A stretch of 26,734 nt of DNA. It comes from ZC4RG42 sp036676355. Lineage in GTDB: Bacteria; Pseudomonadota; Gammaproteobacteria; Burkholderiales; SG8-39. Of this stretch, positions 7,822 through 15,172 are shown in pieces. Location of the stretch: contig JAKFDA010000015.1 in the NCBI GenBank assembly GCA_036676355.1, positions 1 to 26,734 on the forward strand, in the 5' to 3' direction. Made by a program: the position numbers and the translations under genes. The notes under the pieces were generated by a model. It was not told where the DNA came from and did not search any database. It saw only the letters and a list, made by a program, of their open reading frames with translations. Numbering within the stretch: position 1 is the stretch's first letter; each line of letters begins with the position of its first letter.

Positions 7822-8388
7822 ATGAAGAAGTGCCTCGCCATGTTGCTGGCCTCGTGTGTTCTCGCGGCCCCCGCGTACGCCGCCGATGAATACACGATCG
7901 ATCCCGATCACACCTTCCCGATGTTCGAAGTCAGCCATATGGGCTTTTCGACCCAGCGCGGCCGTTTCAACAAGACGAACGGCAAGATCGTGCTCGATCG
8001 TGCGGCGAAGCAGGGCAGTGTCGATCTGGTGATCGATGTGGCCTCGCTGGATATGGGATTCCCGCTTTGGGATGAACAGATGGCGAGCGAGGACTATTTC
8101 AATACCGAAAATTATCCGACCATGACTTACAGGTCGGCCAGGCTGATTTTCGAAGGCGAAGAGCTTGTTGCGGCCGAAGGTTTTCTGACGCTGCTGGGCG
8201 TATCGAAGCCGGTCCGCCTCACGGTGAGCAATTTCAAATGCGGCGCGCATCCCTTTTTCAAAAAGGAAATGTGCGGCGCGGAGATTTCGACCACGATCAA
8301 GCGCAGCGACTTCGGCATGACCAAGGCCCTTTCGGTGGTGGGCGACGAAATCAGGATCCACTCGCCCGTCGAGGCATTCAAGAACTAA
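7822..8388 (+). CDS. YceI family periplasmic protein (copy 2)
   Basis: A 188-residue secreted YceI protein. Residues 1-20 form a Sec signal ending APAYA, followed by ADEYTIDPDHTFPMFEVSHM, the classical YceI start of the mature protein with its His-containing strand. ASEDYFNTENYPTMTYRS, GVSKPVRLTV and the paired cysteines in FKCGAHPFFKKEMCGAEI are family features. AGGAG sits six bases before the ATG. It is closer to the long, cysteine-containing YceI type than to copy 1, so the two are diverged paralogues and not a recent duplication. It has no adjacent cytochrome. The likely role is binding a hydrophobic ligand in the periplasm. Confidence 0.92.
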   Translation: MKKCLAMLLASCVLAAPAYAADEYTIDPDHTFPMFEVSHMGFSTQRGRFNKTNGKIVLDRAAKQGSVDLVIDVASLDMGFPLWDEQMASEDYFNTENYPTMTYRSARLIFEGEELVAAEGFLTLLGVSKPVRLTVSNFKCGAHPFFKKEMCGAEISTTIKRSDFGMTKALSVVGDEIRIHSPVEAFKN

Positions 8389-8409
8389 GCGGTGGTTGCA
8401 CGCTCAGGC

Positions 8410-9687
8410 TTATAGTTGTGAGCTGAAGAGATCGGCAGCCTGCTCGAGTGCTTTTTCGCGCAGGGGGCGGTGTTCCCATTCTTCGAGCGACACGCGTCGC
8501 GAGCGGCGCAAATCCTGTTCAAAGATTTCGCGTTGCCGTTTGGCGAACCCGGCATCGTAGACGTTCATGTTGGCTTCATCGTTGACCGAGAAGGAACGCG
8601 TGTCGAAATTCGTTGAACCGACCGAGGTCCAGACATCGTCGACCACCATCACCTTGCAATGGAACATGGTGGGCTGATACTCGTAAATCTCCGCGCCTGC
8701 GCGCAGGAGCTTTCCCCAGGAGGCGCGCGAAGCGCGTCGAACCACCTCGGCGTCGATGTGCGGCCCCGGCACGATGATCTGCACTTTGACGCCGCGCCGC
8801 AGCGCGGCGGCGAACATATTGATCGCAACGTTATCGGGGACGAAATAAGCGGCGGACAGTTGAATCGATTGCCGCGCCGCGGCAATGGAGAGCAAGTACA
8901 TCAACTGCATGCTTTCGGCGCCGCCGCCCGGGGAACTGGTGAAGATCTGCACGCTGTGCGGGCCGATCGGGTCAAGTTGAGGAAAGTAGTCGGGGCCGTG
9001 CAGGACGTTGCCGGTGACCTGCACCCAGTTGTCCATGAACGCGGCCTGCATTTGACCGACCGCCGGGCCTTCCAGGCGAAAGTGCGTGTCGCGCCATTCG
9101 TCCGGATTGCGGGCGTCGCCGTGCCAGTTGTCGGCGATGCCGACACCGCCGGTGAAGCCGACGCTGCCGTCGATGACGAGCAGTTTGCGATGGGTGCGGT
9201 GGTTGACCTTCCACAGGTTGTACCAGTGCGCCGGGTTGTAGCGTTCCACCTCGACGCCGGCGCGTTGCATCGATTCGAGCAGTTCCGCCTCGAGCTTCTC
9301 GCTGCCGATCCAATCCAGCAGCACGTGCACTTTGACGCCCGCGCGTGCGCGGTCGCTCAGTGCTTCGGCGAATTCTTTACCGATATCGCCGGCCCAGTAA
9401 ATATAGGTTTCGAAGCTGATGGTGCGTTGAGCGCCGCGGATCGCCTCCAGCATGGCAGGGAAGATTTCCTCGCCGTTCACCAACGCGCTGACGCGATTGC
9501 CGTTCAGGATCGGCGGTCCGAGCATGGCGCTTTGGGTGCGCACGAATTGCGGATCGTGAGTGCCGTACAGCGGTTCGATGCGTTGATCGACCTGCTTGTC
9601 GCCGAGACTGAAATTCGCGATCAGCAGCACGATCAGTGCGGTCAGCACGATCGAGCCCAGGGCGATGAGAACGGGCCGGCGTCGCAT
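8410..9687 (-). CDS. phospholipase D-type cardiolipin synthase
   Basis: A 425-residue PLD-superfamily protein with two HKD catalytic motifs: H166-x-K168-x4-D173 (HRKLLVIDG) and H343-x-K345-x4-D350 (HCKVMVVDD), each followed by the usual GG/GS turn. Residues 7-25 form one membrane anchor. Conserved segments GVKVHVLLDWIGS, YFVPDNVAI and WTSVGSTNFDTRSF fit bacterial cardiolipin synthases, which join two phosphatidylglycerols (or PG and PE) at the inner membrane. With a single anchor and this length it lies between the ClsA (two anchors) and ClsB types, so no symbol is assigned. It converges on yceI copy 2 with only 21 bases between stop codons. No clear Shine-Dalgarno precedes the ATG at 9687. 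Confidence 0.88.
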   Translation of the reverse strand: MRRRPVLIALGSIVLTALIVLLIANFSLGDKQVDQRIEPLYGTHDPQFVRTQSAMLGPPILNGNRVSALVNGEEIFPAMLEAIRGAQRTISFETYIYWAGDIGKEFAEALSDRARAGVKVHVLLDWIGSEKLEAELLESMQRAGVEVERYNPAHWYNLWKVNHRTHRKLLVIDGSVGFTGGVGIADNWHGDARNPDEWRDTHFRLEGPAVGQMQAAFMDNWVQVTGNVLHGPDYFPQLDPIGPHSVQIFTSSPGGGAESMQLMYLLSIAAARQSIQLSAAYFVPDNVAINMFAAALRRGVKVQIIVPGPHIDAEVVRRASRASWGKLLRAGAEIYEYQPTMFHCKVMVVDDVWTSVGSTNFDTRSFSVNDEANMNVYDAGFAKRQREIFEQDLRRSRRVSLEEWEHRPLREKALEQAADLFSSQL

Positions 9688-9835
9688 TATTGAGCGCTGT
9701 CCGCCGTGGCGCGGTCAGCCGGCCGGAGGCTGCGGTCGGGTGGAATGGGGGTGCAGGGCATCGATGGCGGCAGCATGATCTGCCGCGATTTCTGCAACCG
9801 CTATGCCGGGCGGCGTTCCAAAGACATAATGAGAC

Positions 9836-10645
9836 ATGAACTCTTATGGCGACTTCGAGCGGGCCGGATGGGAGCGGGCCGCGGCGACTTACTCGACCTC
9901 CTTTCAACGCGCGACCAGCGCCTTTGCCGAGCATGTGCTGAATGCGTTGGGGCCCCTGCCGAGCGGCCGGTTGCTCGACCTGGCCTGCGGCCCGGGCTAT
10001 CTGTCGGCGCTTGCCGCAGCGCGCGGCGCGAACGTCGTCGCGGCCGATTTCGCGCACGGCATGGTGACCGCGGCCAGACATGCGCTGCCCACGCTTGCGG
10101 TCGTGCGCGCCGATGCGCAGCGCCTGCCGTTCGCCTCGGAAAGTTTTGCCGCGATTGCGATCAATTTCGGCGTTCATCACTTTTCCGAAGCGCCGCGTGC
10201 CCTGTCGGAAAGCTTTCGCGTACTGAATCGAGGCGGGCGGCTGGCATTCACCATCTGGGCCGCGCCGACCGTCAATCCGGTGCAGAAACTGGTGTTCGAC
10301 GCGATCGCCGCTGCAGGCGGTGAAAAACCAATCCTGCCGCCGCCTCCGGGCGGAAGCGTGACCGACGGGCCGACTTGCAGGCGCTTGCTGCGCGAGGCCG
10401 GTTTCGCGTCGTCGCAGATCGAGATCGTCGAAGTGCAGGCGCTGCTGAGCTTCGCTTCCGGACGCGCGCTGATCGACATGCTGCGTGAGGGGACCGTGCA
10501 GACCGCAGCGGTCATCAATGCACAACCGGCGGAGCGTATCGATGCGATCGTCGGCGAGGTCGAACGGGCGATCGAGCGTTACCGCGTTGGCGACGTGTTG
10601 CGCGTTCCCGCGCTGGCGCTGTTGGTCTGCGCCGTGAAGGATTGA
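9836..10645 (+). CDS. class I SAM-dependent methyltransferase
   Basis: A 269-residue class I methyltransferase of the UbiE/Methyltransf_11 type. Motif I is DLACGPGYL (residues 48-56), the acidic end of strand 2 is in AADF (69-72), motif II is ADAQRLPF (92-99), and motif III is the LNRGGRLAFTIW segment. The C-terminal 120 residues are typical of small-molecule methyltransferases and include a proline/glycine-rich PPPPGGSVTDGP loop. The substrate cannot be inferred and no biosynthetic neighbour points to one. The 148-base spacer to the divergent cardiolipin synthase gene would hold both promoters, but I see no clear hexamers there. Confidence 0.85.
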   Translation: MNSYGDFERAGWERAAATYSTSFQRATSAFAEHVLNALGPLPSGRLLDLACGPGYLSALAAARGANVVAADFAHGMVTAARHALPTLAVVRADAQRLPFASESFAAIAINFGVHHFSEAPRALSESFRVLNRGGRLAFTIWAAPTVNPVQKLVFDAIAAAGGEKPILPPPPGGSVTDGPTCRRLLREAGFASSQIEIVEVQALLSFASGRALIDMLREGTVQTAAVINAQPAERIDAIVGEVERAIERYRVGDVLRVPALALLVCAVKD

Positions 10646-10659
10646 AGGCGCAACGGGGG

Positions 10660-10691
10660 CCGTTCACCCTTCGAGTGCCTCAGGGCGAACG
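10660..10691. repeat. REP-like palindrome between convergent genes
   Basis: An imperfect palindrome: CGTTC (10661-10665) pairs with GAACG (10687-10691), and CCCT (10667-10670) with AGGG (10682-10685). On the minus strand it reads as a CGTTCGCCCTGAG...CTCGAAGGGTGAACG unit, related to the elements at 20953-21076. It sits in the 54-base gap between the convergent methyltransferase and corA genes and may end or protect both transcripts. Confidence 0.6.
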
Positions 10692-10699
10692 CCTGAGCG

Positions 10700-11665
10700 C
10701 TACAGCCATCTTGCCTGTCTGAAGCGATAGAACAGATAGCCGTCGATGATCGCCATCGCGGCCAGCGATAGCGGGTAGCCGTATGCCCAGTCAAGTTCGG
10801 GCATGTTGCTGAAGTTCATGCCGTAGATGCCGGCGATCATCGTCGGCACGGCCACCAGTGCGGCGTAGGAAGCGAGGCGCTTGGTCACTTCGCTTTCCTG
10901 GATGGTCAGCAGCGACAAATTCACCGAAATGGCCGTCGTCACCATTTCACGCAAGCTGTCGATCGATTGATTGAGGCGCGTGAGGTGATCGTAGACGTCG
11001 CTGAAGTACTCATGCAGCCCGGCGCACAGTTGCGGTACGCGTCCGCCGAATAATCGGCCCGCGGCGTCGTGCAGCGGCCCGGTGGCGTGTTTCAGTGTCA
11101 TCAGCTTCTGTTTCAGGTCGTACAGCGCTTCGATGTTGTCGCGCGCGACCTGGTCGGAAAAGATGCGGTCCTCGATGCGTTCCAGTTCCGTTTCGAGCGA
11201 ATCGAGCACCGGAAAGTAACGGTCGACCACCGCGTCCATCAGGGCGTACAACACATAGCCCGGGCCGTGTTGCAGAAGGTCCGGCTCGCGCTCGCTGCGC
11301 GTGCGCACGTCGGCGAAGCCGCGTTGCGTATGGCTGCGTACCGACAGCACATAGTTACGGCCGACGAAGATCGCCGCTTCGCCCTTGATCAGATCGTCGC
11401 CGTACATCTCCAGCGTATGCAGCACGACAAACAGCGATTCGCCGTATTCGTCAATCTTGGGGCGCTGATGGCCGTGTTCGGCATCTTCCACGGCGAGCGG
11501 GTGCAGGTCGAACTGCTCGCAAATCCGCGCCAGTTCGGCCGGGCTGGGGTCCTTGACCGCGATCCAGACGAAACAGTCGGGCCTGGCGAGGTATTCGGGA
11601 ATCTCTTCGATGGCGACATCGGCAATCCTGTGCCCCTTCTCATAGGCGACGCAGTTGACCAGCAT
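10700..11665 (-). CDS. corA: CorA-type magnesium/cobalt transporter
   Basis: A 321-residue CorA family channel for Mg2+ (and Co2+/Ni2+). The N-terminal cytoplasmic domain includes HPLAVEDAEHGHQRPKIDEY, a CorA hallmark. The long stalk helix region follows, then TM1 ending with the selectivity motif YGMNF (GMN at 282-284) and TM2 ending in a basic tail (YRFRQARWL). The ATG at 11665 is preceded on its strand by GAGGAGG with a seven-base gap and fits the family N-terminus, so the longer frame to 11707 is rejected. The spacer to the divergent mobB gene is 259 bases; no Mg2+-responsive leader was recognised on the corA side. Confidence 0.93.
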   Translation of the reverse strand: MLVNCVAYEKGHRIADVAIEEIPEYLARPDCFVWIAVKDPSPAELARICEQFDLHPLAVEDAEHGHQRPKIDEYGESLFVVLHTLEMYGDDLIKGEAAIFVGRNYVLSVRSHTQRGFADVRTRSEREPDLLQHGPGYVLYALMDAVVDRYFPVLDSLETELERIEDRIFSDQVARDNIEALYDLKQKLMTLKHATGPLHDAAGRLFGGRVPQLCAGLHEYFSDVYDHLTRLNQSIDSLREMVTTAISVNLSLLTIQESEVTKRLASYAALVAVPTMIAGIYGMNFSNMPELDWAYGYPLSLAAMAIIDGYLFYRFRQARWL

Positions 11666-11762
11666 TCGTGTTCCTCCTCGGCTTCGACGGCACTGTACCG
11701 TCTGCATGGCAGGGAGCCAAGCAAGGCGCGAGCGCGATCACGAAGGAAAGCGGGTAGCGCGC

Positions 11763-11771
11763 TGGTAGAAT
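11763..11771 (+). promoter_or_regulatory. extended -10 promoter for the mobB-moeA operon
   Basis: TGGTAGAAT is an extended -10 element (TG-n-TAGAAT, five of six matches to TATAAT). Position 11743-11748 offers only a poor -35, as is usual for extended -10 promoters. Transcription would start near 11778, giving a leader of about 147 bases that includes the RNA-like element at 11795-11867. Confidence 0.45.
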
Positions 11772-11794
11772 CGGGAAAATCTTGAAAAGCGCCA

Positions 11795-11867
11795 GGGATG
11801 ATCGCAAGTGCGAGGCCGTGAAGGGCAGCCCATCGCTCAGCCGGCCGTAGTCGGGATGTCCCTCGCA
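11795..11867 (+). ncRNA. candidate structured RNA element, copy B (mobB leader)
   Basis: Bases 11795-11826 are homologous to 4606-4637. TGCGAGG at 11809-11815 pairs with CCTCGCA at 11861-11867. The aligned position that is G-C in copy A (4624/4676) is A-T here (11813/11863), a compensating change. The 45-base interior has the same CC-GTGA-AGG hairpin with a GNRA loop, where only the variable loop base differs from copy A. It ends 57 bases before the mobB start, in the predicted leader. It may be a riboswitch-like regulator or a dispersed RNA; the family is not recognised, and I could not match it to the molybdenum cofactor riboswitch from memory. Confidence 0.42.
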
Positions 11868-11883
11868 ATAGACTAACTACACT

Positions 11884-11906
11884 AACCAGAGCTTCTTCGT
11901 CTGGTT
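11884..11906 (+). promoter_or_regulatory. hairpin close to the mobB start codon
   Basis: AACCAGA (11884-11890) pairs with TCTGGTT (11900-11906) around loop GCTTCTTCG. It ends 18 bases before the ATG and is not followed by T residues, so it is more likely to influence translation or RNA stability than to terminate. The same nine-base string occurs in the hairpin loop region of copy A (4655-4663). Confidence 0.4.
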
Positions 11907-11924
11907 CAGCAGAGTGTTCGACGA

Positions 11925-12422
11925 ATGAAAGCTTTCGGTTTTGCGGGATGGTCGGGTAGCGGCAAGACAACTCTGATCGAGCAACTGATACCCCGCTTCA
12001 CGCTGCAGGGGTTGACGGTGTCTCTCATCAAGCATGCGCATCACAACTTCGATGTCGATCAGCCCGGCAAGGACTCCTATCGCCATCGCGAGGCGGGTTG
12101 CCAGGAGGTGCTGGTCACGTCGGCGCGGCGGTGGGTGCTGATGCACGAGTTGCGCGGCGCGGAAGAGCCGGGTCTGGAAGCGCAGATGAAGCTCATCTCG
12201 CCCTGTGATCTGTTGCTGGTGGAAGGCTTCAAGCGTTATGCCATGCCGAAGCTGGAAATCTATCGCAAGGAAAACGGCAAGCCGTTTCTGCACCCGGAAG
12301 ACCCGAACATCGTGGCGATCGCGTCCGATGTGCCGGTCGACACCGGGCTGCCGACTTTCGATCTGAACGACCACGACGCGATCGCGGAATTCATCGTCGC
12401 GTATAACGGACTGAAGAAGTAG
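11925..12422 (+). CDS. mobB: MobB, molybdopterin-guanine dinucleotide biosynthesis GTPase
   Basis: A 165-residue P-loop protein with the Walker A motif GWSGSGKTT (residues 8-16) and the MobB hallmarks TVSLIKHAHHNFDVDQPGKD and HREAGCQEVLV. The LLVEGFKRYAMPKLEIYR segment is also characteristic. MobB binds GTP and assists MobA in converting the molybdenum cofactor to its guanine dinucleotide form in the cytoplasm. No mobA is in the window. It is the first gene of the Moco operon, eight bases before moeA. Only a weak ribosome binding site (GAG) precedes the ATG and a hairpin sits just upstream, so translation may be regulated. Confidence 0.93.
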   Translation: MKAFGFAGWSGSGKTTLIEQLIPRFTLQGLTVSLIKHAHHNFDVDQPGKDSYRHREAGCQEVLVTSARRWVLMHELRGAEEPGLEAQMKLISPCDLLLVEGFKRYAMPKLEIYRKENGKPFLHPEDPNIVAIASDVPVDTGLPTFDLNDHDAIAEFIVAYNGLKK

Positions 12423-12430
12423 CGGGGCCA

Positions 12431-13645
12431 ATGATGCAAGCGAATCCTGGTGGCATGCTGTCTGTAGACGAAGCGCTCGAAGTGTTGCTCGCGGACGCGC
12501 ACGCGGTCGAGGACGTCGAACAGCTTTCGACGCTCGACGCGACGGGGCGTGTGCTGGCCGCCGATCAGCGTTCGGAAATCGATGTGCCGCCGCTCGACAA
12601 CACGTCCATGGACGGCTACGCCGTGCGCGCGAGCGATTGCGTCAGCGGTGCGCCCCTGCGCATCGCGCAGCGCATTGCGGCCGGCGATGTCGGTGGTGCG
12701 CTGGCGGCCGGCACGGCGGCGCGCATTTTCACCGGTGCGCCGATCCCTGCGGGCGCCGACGCGGTCGTGATGCAGGAACTGTGTACCGTCGAAGGCGATA
12801 CGGTGCGCGTCAACGAGTCGCCGAGTGCCGGCCAGTGGATACGCCGTGTGGGCGAGGACATTCGCGCCGGCAGCACGATTCTGCACACCGGTCGCAAGCT
12901 GCTGCCGCAGGACATCGGCCTGGCCGCTTCCGTCGGGCTGGCCGCGTTGCCGGTCTATCGCCGTCTGAAGGTCGCCGTGTTCTTCACCGGCAATGAACTT
13001 GTCATGCCGGGCGAGGCCTTACCGACGGGTTCGATCTACAACTCGAATCGCTATACTTTGACCGGTCTGCTGCGCACGCTGGGCTGCGAGATCGTCGATC
13101 TGGGTATCGTGCCGGATACGCTGGCCGCGACGCGCGAAGCGTTTCGCAAGGCGGCGGCCGGCAACGACCTGATCATCACCAGCGGCGGCATGTCGGTCGG
13201 AGAGGAAGATCACGTCAAGCCGGCGGTCGAAGCCGAAGGCAAACTCGATATGTGGCGCATCGCGATGAAGCCGGGCAAGCCGCTCGCATTCGGTCATGTC
13301 GGCGATGCGGCGTTTATCGGCTTGCCGGGCAATCCGGTATCGACGCTGGTGACGTTCATGATTTTCGTGCGGCCGTTCATTCTCAAGCGGCAGGGCGCGA
13401 CGGCGGTGGCGCCGCGCAGCTACGCGATGCGGGCGGATTTCGCCTGGCCGCAACCGGATACGCGGCGCGAGTTTTTGCGCGCACGCATCAGCAGCGCAGG
13501 CGGTTTGGAATTGTTTCCCAACCAGAGTTCGGCGGTGCTCACGTCGGCGGTATGGGGCGACGGCCTCATCGACGTGGCACCCAGAAAACCCATCGCGCAG
13601 GGCCAGACGGTGCGCTTTCTGCCCTTCGCGGAATTGTTGCAGTGA
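12431..13645 (+). CDS. moeA: MoeA, molybdopterin molybdenumtransferase
   Basis: A 404-residue protein of full MoeA length that inserts molybdate into adenylated molybdopterin. Domain 1 carries PPLDNTSMDGYAVRA, domain 2 the GAPIPAGADAVVMQE segment, and the MogA/MoeA core carries NSNRYTLTGLLRTLG and TSGGMSVGEED (251-260 for the SGG to D stretch), followed by MKPGKPLAFG and GLPGNPVSTLVTF. The C-terminal domain IV is complete. Two adjacent ATG codons (12431 and 12434) follow GGGG; the first is used. The stop overlaps or abuts moaD, indicating one transcript. Confidence 0.95.
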   Translation: MMQANPGGMLSVDEALEVLLADAHAVEDVEQLSTLDATGRVLAADQRSEIDVPPLDNTSMDGYAVRASDCVSGAPLRIAQRIAAGDVGGALAAGTAARIFTGAPIPAGADAVVMQELCTVEGDTVRVNESPSAGQWIRRVGEDIRAGSTILHTGRKLLPQDIGLAASVGLAALPVYRRLKVAVFFTGNELVMPGEALPTGSIYNSNRYTLTGLLRTLGCEIVDLGIVPDTLAATREAFRKAAAGNDLIITSGGMSVGEEDHVKPAVEAEGKLDMWRIAMKPGKPLAFGHVGDAAFIGLPGNPVSTLVTFMIFVRPFILKRQGATAVAPRSYAMRADFAWPQPDTRREFLRARISSAGGLELFPNQSSAVLTSAVWGDGLIDVAPRKPIAQGQTVRFLPFAELLQ

Positions 13646-13650
13646 GTGAT

Positions 13651-13905
13651 ATGGTCAAGCTGCTTTTTTTCGCACGTCTGCGTGAAGATCTCGGTACGGC
13701 GGGAGAGGATATCCATCTGCCCGAGCACATCAACACGGTCGACGCGTTGCGCCATTACCTGATGACGCGCGGGGAGGTCTGGCGCGATGTGCTTGCGCCG
13801 ACCAAGGCACTGCGGGTTTCCGTCAACCAGGAAATGGCGAAGCCGGAAACGCCGGTGCGCGAGGGTGACGAAGTGGCTTTCTTCCCACCGGTGACGGGGG
13901 GCTAG
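13651..13905 (+). CDS. moaD: MoaD, molybdopterin synthase sulfur carrier subunit
   Basis: An 84-residue ubiquitin-like protein beginning MVKLLFFARLRE and ending in the essential DEVAFFPPVTGG, whose C-terminal Gly-Gly is thiocarboxylated to donate sulfur to precursor Z. The ATG at 13651 gives the family N-terminus. An in-frame GTG at 13642 overlaps the moeA stop by four bases (GTGA) and has GGAA eight bases before it, so a product three residues longer is quite possible. It pairs with MoaE, encoded two bases downstream. Confidence 0.94.
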   Translation: MVKLLFFARLREDLGTAGEDIHLPEHINTVDALRHYLMTRGEVWRDVLAPTKALRVSVNQEMAKPETPVREGDEVAFFPPVTGG

Positions 13906-13907
13906 AC

Positions 13908-14375
13908 ATGGCCGTACGCGTACAGACTGAAGATTTCGATATCGGCGCCGAGATCATGGCGCTGCGCCAGGGACGCCCGGACGTCGGCGCGGTGGCGAGC
14001 TTTGTCGGCGTGGTGCGCGATCTCAATCAGGGCGACCGCGTCAACACCATGGCGCTCGAACACTATCCCGGCATGACGGAGAAGGCGCTCGAGGCGATCG
14101 TCGCGGAAGCGAAAGAGCGCTGGGACATCATCGACGCCACGGTGATTCATCGCATCGGCGATTTGCAGCCGCTCGATCAGATCGTCCTGGTGGTGGTGGT
14201 GGGCATGCATCGCGGCGCGGCTTTCGCCGCCTGCGAATTCATTATGGATTACCTCAAGACGCGCGCGCCGTTCTGGAAGAAGGAACAGACCCCGCAGGGT
14301 GAACGGTGGGTGGATGCGCACGAGTCGGACGATCAGGCGGCCGAACGCTGGACGAGCGAAAGCGGTCGAGCGTGA
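13908..14375 (+). CDS. moaE: MoaE, molybdopterin synthase catalytic subunit
   Basis: A 155-residue MoaE with GAVASFVGVVRD, the ALEHYPGMTEKALE helix, VIHRIGDLQPLDQIVLVVVV, and the Lys-containing MDYLKTRAPFWKKE that forms the active site reached by the MoaD tail. It adds two sulfurs to precursor Z to make molybdopterin. GGGGG lies just upstream of the ATG inside the end of moaD. The last bases overlap the crcB start (GTGA), so fluoride-channel translation is coupled to it. Confidence 0.95.
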   Translation: MAVRVQTEDFDIGAEIMALRQGRPDVGAVASFVGVVRDLNQGDRVNTMALEHYPGMTEKALEAIVAEAKERWDIIDATVIHRIGDLQPLDQIVLVVVVGMHRGAAFAACEFIMDYLKTRAPFWKKEQTPQGERWVDAHESDDQAAERWTSESGRA

Positions 14376-14764
14376 TCGGTTGGGCGCTGCTTGCGGTCGG
14401 TGCAGGCGCTGCGCTCGGCGCCTACGCGCGCTGGACGCTTGCCACCTGGTTCAACGGTGCGCTGACGCACCTGCCGCTCGGTACATTGCTCTCAAACGCA
14501 ATCGGCGGTTATCTGGTCGGCGTCGCCATCGCCTGGTTCGCACAGAACCCCGGTGCCTCGCCCGAGTTGCGCCTGTTTGCCATCACCGGTTTTCTCGGTG
14601 CGCTGACGACCTTTTCGACCTTCTCCGCCGAATCGGTTGCGCTGCTGATGCGCGGCGAGTACGGCTGGGCGACGACCCATATCGCACTGCATCTGGGTTG
14701 CTCGCTGCTGTTGACCATCGCGGGCATCCAGACCGTTCATTTCGTCACCCGTTCCGCCGCCTAA
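14372..14764 (+). CDS. crcB: CrcB/FluC fluoride channel
   Basis: A 130-residue protein with four hydrophobic helices, the normal length for a Fluc subunit that dimerises head-to-tail to export fluoride. Motifs are GAYARW near the N-terminus, GTLLSNAIGGYLVG with the pore Asn, and GALTTFSTFSAE with the fluoride-contacting Phe residues and the Na+-site region. The GTG at 14372 overlaps the moaE stop by four bases. The frame is open upstream within moaE, but homology begins at IGWALLAVGAG. I see no fluoride riboswitch before it, which fits expression from the Moco operon. Confidence 0.92.
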   Translation: MIGWALLAVGAGAALGAYARWTLATWFNGALTHLPLGTLLSNAIGGYLVGVAIAWFAQNPGASPELRLFAITGFLGALTTFSTFSAESVALLMRGEYGWATTHIALHLGCSLLLTIAGIQTVHFVTRSAA

Positions 14765-14825
14765 AGTTCGCCCCGCCCGGTCCGATATATCCATTGTGGA
14801 GTCGTGTCGGAAAGGGCGGTGAGTC

Positions 14826-15155
14826 ATGGCACGCGGCGTGCGATTGGAAATCTACTTCCCGGAAAATGCAAAGCACGAAAAGGTGCTGGTGCAGGAGTGG
14901 CTGTTCGGTGCCGCCCGTTGGGCGGGCATCGCCGGCGGCGCGATGTACCAGGCCGCGGCCGGCTACGGCCGTCGCGGTGAATTGCGCGATGCAGGTTTTT
15001 TCGACGCCGATCGTACGCAGCCGATGATGGCCTGCTTCATTACCACGCCCATTCTGGCCGAGACGTTTCTGGACTATCTCGCGAAGGAAAAACTGCGCCT
15101 GTTCTACACGCTGTCCGATGTGGAGTACGGCGTGGTGGGCGGGAAGCAGGACTAG
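14826..15155 (+). CDS. DUF190 (PII-like fold) protein
   Basis: A 109-residue DUF190 protein: RLEIYFPENAKHEKVLVQEW, then the GAMYQAAAGYGRRGELRD loop, then CFITTPILAETFLDYLAKEK and a final strand (DVEYGVVGGKQD). DUF190 members have a ferredoxin-like/PII-like fold and are often encoded beside crcB, as here (61 bases downstream on the same strand). They may sense a ligand or regulate the fluoride exporter, which is an inference from conserved neighbourhood. The ATG at 14826 follows GGCGGTGAG. Confidence 0.87.
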   Translation: MARGVRLEIYFPENAKHEKVLVQEWLFGAARWAGIAGGAMYQAAAGYGRRGELRDAGFFDADRTQPMMACFITTPILAETFLDYLAKEKLRLFYTLSDVEYGVVGGKQD

Positions 15156-15172
15156 CGCCCGACTTATATCTC

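Noticed and set aside
7513..8361. N-terminal extension of the HTTM-like protein by 283 residues
   Set aside because: It is antisense to yceI copy 2 and its spacer, is not hydrophobic and shows no family character.
9377..10525. 382-codon minus-strand frame over the cardiolipin synthase start and methyltransferase
   Set aside because: Overlaps two well-supported genes and has an antisense-type composition.
13621..13631. GCCCTTCGCGG inside moeA resembling the reverse complement of the RNA element
   Set aside because: Only 11 bases match and they are within conserved moeA coding sequence, so this is chance.
14765..14825. Possible fluoride riboswitch near crcB/DUF190
   Set aside because: The 61-base spacer lacks the conserved crcB-motif pseudoknot sequence, and crcB itself overlaps moaE.
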